Source: Orbilia blumenaviensis (lineage: Eukaryota > Ascomycota > Orbiliomycetes > Orbiliales > Orbiliaceae). From it: a stretch of DNA of 64,000 nt. Below, piece by piece: positions 58,416 through 64,000 of the stretch (position 1 is its first letter; every line of letters begins with the position of its first letter). Position numbers and translations under genes: made by a program. The notes below the pieces were generated by a model, which was not told the DNA's origin, made no database searches, and saw nothing but the letters and a program-made list of their open reading frames with translations. The stretch lies in NCBI GenBank assembly GCA_036872755.1, contig JAVHNS010000018.1, forward strand, positions 1 to 64,000, in the 5' to 3' direction.

Positions 58416-59466
58416 CAACATTGGAACCTTTCCTTATATTGGCAGATCAGACGGCTACTGTCGCTCTAGTTTATACAGAACTGGAGGCTGGAAAAAAAAA
58501 AACGTTCCGAAGCATTCGGAAGCAAAGATTCAAGTGCTCTACAGCCAGACGCCCATGTCTATAACTTCTTCAGCTCAACCGTTAACCTCATGTGGTTTCA
58601 ATTCATTCATAAACCTAAATAATGGCTTGAATGATCGCTTCCGTTCGTTCATGTCATACTAATTGAAAGGCTCATGAACTCAATGCTATTATCTTCAGAA
58701 ATGTACCAAACTACGCTTTCCTAGATGGTTCAACTGTAGGGCCGAGGAACCATCAGTATTTCGCCACTTCGGCTTCATCCCTGCCACTACACCACTTCAT
58801 CCTCAACCGCCATATAAACTGGAACATACGGCTTTTTAATTTTGTCCGATGTTGGACTCCCGATCTTATATTTGTATAAGACAACAAACCAACGAATAGA
58901 TACGGCATCTAATCAGTACTACTGCTCGGGCCGGCTGCAAAATGGGCCAAGGCTTCCAACCACCGCAGGGGAAATGGTGGGCCTTGTGAGGACCCCAACG
59001 TGCTCGAAAACGCCTTAACACTCTTTAATATGTCTATACCACTGTGAAGCCTGATTTAAGACTGGCTTGACTTGCGTTTGATAGATCTATATATACATAC
59101 AGCCCAGAAAACGCACCTTTTCCCCCTATGGCGCGGCTCGGGGTCTAGTCTATACCTTGCTATTCTAGGCCAGCGAGGGCTTTCATCAAACACATACCCC
59201 AGATCCTACTTATACATGTGCGCTCACGAATAGGGATTCTGGAGGCTAGGTAATCATAAGAGTGCAGTGGTCCTTTTTAGATATTTGAATCCAACAACGC
59301 TTATGCTAGCTCGAGAAGGTCGTGCGCGAATAACGTTGTATACCCTGTACGTCCGCAGAACGCAAAACGTTAAAGCAATCCCCAATAATATTACTTCATC
59401 AATCGATTGGCCCAACTTGAGTGTTCACGCACCCACCATCGGGCCCATATATGAAGCAGCTCGGTG

Positions 59467-59533
59467 GTGTAGCAGTTAGGCTGCGACACTAAACTTGAAT
59501 CATCGAGATTTAGTGTGGCGATGTTTTATCGCC
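59467..59533. ncRNA. Possible structured RNA: three adjacent hairpins
   Basis: Stem 1: GTGTAGCAG pairs with CTGCGACAC (59467-59489, one mismatch, TTAGG loop). Stem 2: ACACTAAA pairs with TTTAGTGT (59486-59516). Stem 3: GGCGAT pairs with ATCGCC (59517-59533, GTTTT loop). Stems 1 and 2 share the bases ACAC and so are mutually exclusive. The 5' part resembles a tRNA A-box region (GGTGTAGCAGTTAGG), and TTGAATC in the second loop resembles a B-box, so a decayed tRNA or tRNA-derived SINE is an alternative. Function unknown. Confidence 0.3.
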
Positions 59534-59960
59534 GTCAAGCCCAAATAGTTTGGTCTTCAGTCATAACCCGGCCAGCACCCCGGATTGTTTTGAAGTATTA
59601 CTAATTTTTCGTCGCCAAAGCGCAAAGCTTGGCGCCATTCGTGTAACGCAGCCACAATCTCCTTAGGAAATCTTTTCCCGACGCTAACTAGACGGAGTCG
59701 AAAGGTCGGAACAAAAGTGAATTAATTGCGCGCAGTCGCTAAAACAAAAGGGCGGAAAATCTCAGCCCTGCAAATGACCTGATAATATCTCGATGTTGTC
59801 GCCAAGTCTTTGCGCTTCTGGATGTAGGGAATTAAGCAAAATTTGGCGTCAGGGGTGAAGATCTTTTTTGGTGTCGTAGGGCTGGATTAATCATAGTCGT
59901 ACGGAGTACTGTAGTACTGGAATGCACTCTTGTGCTACTCAATATTGCGATCCCGCTATC

Positions 59961-60135
59961 TATAAAAGCTAGACTCCTGCCCCTGAGAAGAAGTTATATC
60001 GTACTATCTACATCTCTATCTGCCACTGTATCACATCTTCCTTCTATTTCTAGCGACTTTCAAAGTTACTACTTCTACTTTTAAATTTTTTCCTCAAAAT
60101 ATTCTCAGCGTTTCTTTTAAGAGTAATCATTCAAG
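59961..60135 (+). promoter_or_regulatory. TATA box and pyrimidine-rich leader of the GPI-protein gene
   Basis: TATAAAAG at 59961-59968 lies 175 bp before the ATG. The intervening leader is strongly C/T-rich (about 60000-60130), a typical context for highly transcribed fungal genes. Confidence 0.6.
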
Positions 60136-61093
60136 ATGCGAGCTACATTCTCTAGTGCCCTAATTGCTCTCGCCGCAATCGAAGCCGCTCTCGCCGTACA
60201 GCCAATGGGCGGAAGAATGGTCCTCGCAAAGCGTCAAGCAGTTTGCGTCGGACCCGTCGTCTGCGAACAATCCGCAACATCCTGTATGACCTTTTTATAA
60301 ATCAGTTCACCTTTTTAACGATTTTATTTTTTCTAATCAATCATAGGCACTTCTTGCGAAGCAGGGTTCTACTGCGCGGCAGGAGGTGGATGTTGCGAGG
60401 ATGGTCAGGTCTGCGCTGGCTTCAAGCCCTGTGTTAGTAAGTACTTACTTCAGCGGCGCTCACGCCCTAATAATCCTGTTATGCATGTATGGTAATTATA
60501 GGTTACTAACTCTTCGATGAATAGACGCGGGATCTTCTGTCCGAGACGCTGAACTGACTCAAGTCTGGTATGAACCATATATCCCACCCGCAGCGCGACG
60601 CATTTTTTTCATAAGTGCATTTGAACACCCAAAAGCTAACATAATATACCACACCAGCCCAACCGACGCTCCAATCTGCACCGCATCAGACCTTATCCCC
60701 GTCTGCTCAGGCAACCTCCAAGACTGGGCCACTATATCCGCAGCTCTAGGAGGGGACGCACAGACCACAGAAATCGATACGCCCACATTCACCACCCCAT
60801 CGTTCATCGCATCCGCCACGAGCACAGAGTTCGAACCAGAGCTCACCTCTAGTTCAGAGTTTGAAGTTGAAACATCAACAAGCTTTGAGGAATCTATCAC
60901 ATCGGAACCTACTTCTTCGTTCGAAACTACTGCTGCCCCGGAATCTACCGATGCTTCGGTAACTAGGGGTGCTGGCAGGTCGAGTAGCTCTACATCTACA
61001 TCAGCCCCTTCTTCTACTCCAAACAGTGGAACAAAGATGCAATTTAGCCTCGGTCTGGCCGCTAGTTTGATTCTCACATCGCTCCTACTTTAA
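60136..61093 (+). CDS. Secreted Cys-rich, Ser/Thr-rich GPI-anchored protein
   Basis: Four exons, 60136-60283, 60347-60436, 60525-60567 and 60658-61093; 238 aa; introns 63-90 nt with CTAAC/CTAAT branch points. N-terminal signal peptide (MRATFSSALIALAAIEAALA), then a dibasic KR at about residues 34-35 that may be a Kex2 site. A compact Cys-rich domain follows (VCVGPVVCEQSATSC, EAGFYCAAGGGCCEDG, VCAGFKPC), then a Ser/Thr/Glu-rich stalk (TSSSEFEVETSTSFEES type) and a hydrophobic tail (FSLGLAASLILTSLLL) for GPI attachment. It is a cell-wall or plasma-membrane surface protein; role unknown. A minus-strand frame over the stalk (60559-61077) is a shadow. Confidence 0.85.
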
Positions 61094-61785
61094 GTTTACA
61101 ATATGAAAGTAGCGCTGCAAAAAAAAAAGTTTAATCACATGTCGTTCGATTAGGCTTGTCACTGCTTTCTAGATGTTACACAATAACACCGTTTTTGTAA
61201 TTAGCTTTTGACCTCTCCATAAAGATAACTATATAATAATATAATTTACGAAGAATGACATAATCAATCCATTTACGTATGCGCCTGTAGCACGAATAAT
61301 AAATTGACCTATAAAATGTGGAACATTGAAAGGAAAAAAGGTCTTAAATCCATGGGAATGTTGCGCAACTTGGTCCGTGGACCAACGGATCTATCGATAT
61401 CGGCTCCGAACTTCAATGGAAATTTTTACAGTCGGAGAAAGCTAAAATGAAGGCGCAATAGAACTAAGTGGGGCTGGAGCAATAAAGTATAACGTGAAGA
61501 ACTCAATAAGCAAGCATAGTATTAAAACCCTTACATACACATGAAAAGAAAAGGAGCATTTTCGCCGTCGTCGCAATATTTTCCCAAAATCACAATCAAA
61601 ACCCAACACAAAATCGATCCGAATATATACAACTTGCACCATTATCCATTAACACGCGCATGCAATATCCAGCTCCGTAAAAAACAAAATAAAAGCCGAA
61701 CAAAGTAGAGCAGCAAGCAAATCAATTTTGCAGTTTTTGGGGGTGATAGTAACAGAAACAAAGGAAGGGGGGGCCGCTCGCAAAA
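61094..61785. other. Intergenic, convergent 3' flanks
   Basis: AT-rich sequence between two convergent genes. No gene supported. Confidence 0.55.
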
Positions 61786-63555
61786 TTATGCCAAGCATGG
61801 ATCTTCATGGACATTCATGGCGTTGAAGTCACCAAAACTTCCTTGCCACGCCTTAGGGAAGCAATAAGTAGCCTGCATAGCCCAGAAGTGCGGATCTCTC
61901 TGATATCCCTCCGTGTCCCTGAGGTAATCAACAATCCTTCGTAAAACCTCGTACGGTAAATCCTGGAGGCCAACTGGGCCAAAAGTCGGGAGAGGAATGA
62001 CATCGTATCCTCTAACGGTGTTCAGAGCCTTTTCTGCAGCGACAGGGTCCCGAGGCCGGAGTCTCTTTGTTTCGATCAGTGCACCCGGGCCAGCAGCGCG
62101 GATTATCTCGCACTCGGTAGCTACAAACAACCAGTAACTCTGATTTTTGATAATGCCGTCTGCATTATCAATCTTCTTTTCCCAGATCCTATCGAAAGCC
62201 TCAACGAGAGTAAAGCGAACGCTAGCGACACCACAGCGACGACATCCGCCACCAATGGCATGGCTTGCTGTACGGCATTCGCAGCTAAGTCCCTGCCAAT
62301 GGCTATGTAATCCCTTGCTAGCACCTTGCATCCTGAGCGGGCGCATGCAGTGAAGACAGTAGGTTTCGTAAAAGGATCTTTCGTAGATTGGGTCGGGTTG
62401 CTTCGCTCCTTCCAGTTCACTCGGGTCCTTGAACTTATCTAACCAGGAAAACAAACTCTTCCTACGGCCACCGCTCCCACCGCTCATAGCAGCCGATGGT
62501 GGAGGCGGTGTCAGAGATGGTTCGCGATCACGGTCCAACCAAGGTATCAAACTCTTTCGTCGGGTACTGCCACCAGAAGGGGCGGGTTGTGAGTCCAGCC
62601 AAGGTATGATACTCTTCCTACGAGGCCCGCTACCCACTACGGAAGCTATACGCTGCGTTTGGGGTTGTGGATCCGATTTATAGCCGACCAACCACCTCGT
62701 CCACAGAGAGTACCGGGGACCCCTGTCCCGTCGTGCACGCTCCCACCGTAGCTCATTGTTGTATTCTAGCAAGAATTTCCCCGCTCCGTTCGCGATATCG
62801 TCTCCAGAGCTGAAGTTGTTCTTTTGTGCCAAAAGATCCTTGGGGCAGCGGTGGTGTTCACACCAAATTGTCGAATAGACGAACTCCACGGGCTTGGGGG
62901 TGTTGATTGCCATGTGCATCATCGTTGATTGGCGCTTTGGGGAAATAAGAAGAGATTCGCGCTTGCTGTGTCCCATGAATGACTCGCGCTTGTTGGCTCC
63001 AAAATGGAGAGATTCGCGTTTATTCGGTGTCAGAAGTGACGTCTCGCGTTTGGTAAACTCTGCGGAATATTTGAACATAGCTTTGTGGTGGTTATAAAGA
63101 GATGCAGGGAAGAAGATTCCCGTTTGCGTATCGAGGAACAAAGCTGACGAGCAGCTTGTCGGGCAAAGATCGTGCTGGCAGTAAGGACATTTGTCTGTCG
63201 ACGGCTTGGAACATTTATGTGGTAACAATCTCTGATGAATTCTAGCAGAGCATAAAGCTTCATTTCCAGGGGACAGAGGGGGTGATAGCGGGGCAGAGCC
63301 CGGGTTAGAGGCAGGCTCGGGCCGTAAATGCCTGAACCCTTTTGTAGTGAGCGAAAGGGAAATGACATCGCGAAAGGAAATATACTCTATGACCAAAGCA
63401 AGGATATCGATAGAAAGATTGAGAATAGGGGGCTTCTTGTCCGACTTTGCCCCAGGATCCATGTCGTAATCATCCCATTGGGGGGGTAGTCCCGGAGAGG
63501 GCTCATCTGCCACTATCTCTGGGATTGTGGTAATCTGGAAGTCGGTTTTGAACAT
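61786..63555 (-). CDS. F-box protein with repeated RRKS / KRES motifs
   Basis: Single exon, 589 aa from the ATG at 63555 (MFKTDFQITTIPEIVADEPS). An F-box-like segment, PPILNLSIDILALVIEYISF followed by DVISLSLTTKGFRHL, lies near residues 42-77, and a second LPYEVLRRIVDYL-like helix near 550. Two motif series stand out: KRETS, KRESL, KRESF, KRESL and KRQS between about residues 170 and 215, then RRKSIIPWLD, RRKSLIPWLD and RRKSLFSWLD near 310-370. The R-R-x-S form is the consensus for PKA-type kinases. A Cys/His-rich stretch (YCQHDLCPTSC) lies near 125 and further Cys pairs (YCLHCMRPL, CECRTASHAIGGGCRRCG) near 405-445, which could bind zinc. Likely an SCF adaptor with phospho-regulated linkers. 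Confidence 0.8.
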   Translation of the reverse strand: MFKTDFQITTIPEIVADEPSPGLPPQWDDYDMDPGAKSDKKPPILNLSIDILALVIEYISFRDVISLSLTTKGFRHLRPEPASNPGSAPLSPPLSPGNEALCSARIHQRLLPHKCSKPSTDKCPYCQHDLCPTSCSSALFLDTQTGIFFPASLYNHHKAMFKYSAEFTKRETSLLTPNKRESLHFGANKRESFMGHSKRESLLISPKRQSTMMHMAINTPKPVEFVYSTIWCEHHRCPKDLLAQKNNFSSGDDIANGAGKFLLEYNNELRWERARRDRGPRYSLWTRWLVGYKSDPQPQTQRIASVVGSGPRRKSIIPWLDSQPAPSGGSTRRKSLIPWLDRDREPSLTPPPPSAAMSGGSGGRRKSLFSWLDKFKDPSELEGAKQPDPIYERSFYETYCLHCMRPLRMQGASKGLHSHWQGLSCECRTASHAIGGGCRRCGVASVRFTLVEAFDRIWEKKIDNADGIIKNQSYWLFVATECEIIRAAGPGALIETKRLRPRDPVAAEKALNTVRGYDVIPLPTFGPVGLQDLPYEVLRRIVDYLRDTEGYQRDPHFWAMQATYCFPKAWQGSFGDFNAMNVHEDPCLA

Positions 63556-64000
63556 CTTGAACGGCTCCACGCGAAGCTATGCACTGACGGTTTTGATGCT
63601 CAACTGATAGAATCGGAGATGGTAATGTTGATAGTTTAAAGGGGAAGAAAAGTCTCCTGAAGCGCGATCAGATTTTAAATATATCATATTCGCCGTTTTT
63701 CCACGGGGAGTTATGGAATTTGTATGCAGGACTTGTGGGCTATTCGGCCAATGGGATTATCTTATCGAGATATGCAGGTCCAAGCCGACGATTCTCAATT
63801 GGGAAAGCTGATGCGTTGGAAGTTATGCCAGAATCTTCAACTACACTTCCATGCGGGTGTCGGAATGGCGGACACAACGTCTGTGAATGTCACAATTGGA
63901 GCCCACAAGGCCGACAATGCATGTGCATTCCTGCTCCTAAAACAAGGATGGCTAGTCTCTTTTTCGCAGTGATCCTAATTCCTAACCGCCTTGTTTCTGC
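63556..64000. other. Window end, upstream of F-box gene
   Basis: A plus-strand frame 63724-63972 (MQDLWAIRPMGLSYRDM start) has no recognisable domain and may be chance or part of a gene beyond the window. Confidence 0.4.

Larger units (their letters stand above)
58071..60135. other. 2-kb intergenic region
   Basis: No protein gene supported. Contains short interstitial telomere-like words (58389-58415), a cluster of three strong hairpins (59467-59533) and the promoter of the next gene. Confidence 0.55.

Noticed and set aside
60559..61077. 172-codon minus-strand frame
   Set aside because: Shadow of the Ser/Thr-rich stalk of the GPI protein, whose four-exon model has consistent splice sites.

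Overview
The window is the left end of a chromosome of a filamentous ascomycete (Pezizomycotina). It opens with a (CCCTAA)n telomere. Its genes carry many short introns (about 48-190 nt) with fungal donors (GTAAGT, GTATGT, GTTAGT) and CTAAC/CTAAT branch points. The gene families (NACHT/ankyrin receptors, HET, F-box, GH18, DUF2264, CFEM-like, DHA1 and sugar-porter transporters) are typical of that group. I cannot name the species. Exon-intron models were built by hand from splice signals and reading-frame continuity; no homology search was run.

Layout. 1-149 telomere. 326-2127 a seven-exon telomere-proximal gene of unknown function. 2.1-8.5 kb a gene desert with homopolymers, microsatellites and degenerate tandem repeats. 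8.5-38.6 kb a subtelomeric accessory island. It holds a PNP-NACHT-ankyrin receptor on the minus strand, an alpha/beta hydrolase, a decayed HET-domain pseudogene, a stand-alone PNP-like protein ending in a short Gly/Asn/Gln amyloid-type motif, a MITE, a NACHT-ankyrin receptor whose inferred N-terminus carries a related motif, an orphan gene, a CFEM-like GPI protein, and a second PNP-NACHT-ankyrin receptor interrupted by a frameshift. 40.2-64 kb is more conventional: an intact ChiB-like GH18 chitinase, a DHA1-type MFS transporter, an 11-exon sugar transporter divergently paired with a DUF2264 gene, an orphan gene, a U-box gene, three F-box genes, a small membrane protein and a Cys-rich GPI protein.

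How the genes may work together. The island looks like a fungal self/non-self recognition locus. A nucleoside-phosphorylase-type domain occurs in two arrangements: fused directly to a NACHT-ankyrin receptor (two genes), and as a separate protein whose C-terminal motif resembles the N-terminal motif of a third NACHT-ankyrin receptor. The second arrangement fits amyloid-templated NLR-to-effector signalling, with a PNP fold in the effector position. Ankyrin arrays in all three receptors contain near-identical tandem units, as expected of fast-evolving recognition surfaces. The distal half suggests carbohydrate scavenging (chitinase; sugar transporter plus DUF2264) and ubiquitin-linked adaptors (F-box, U-box).
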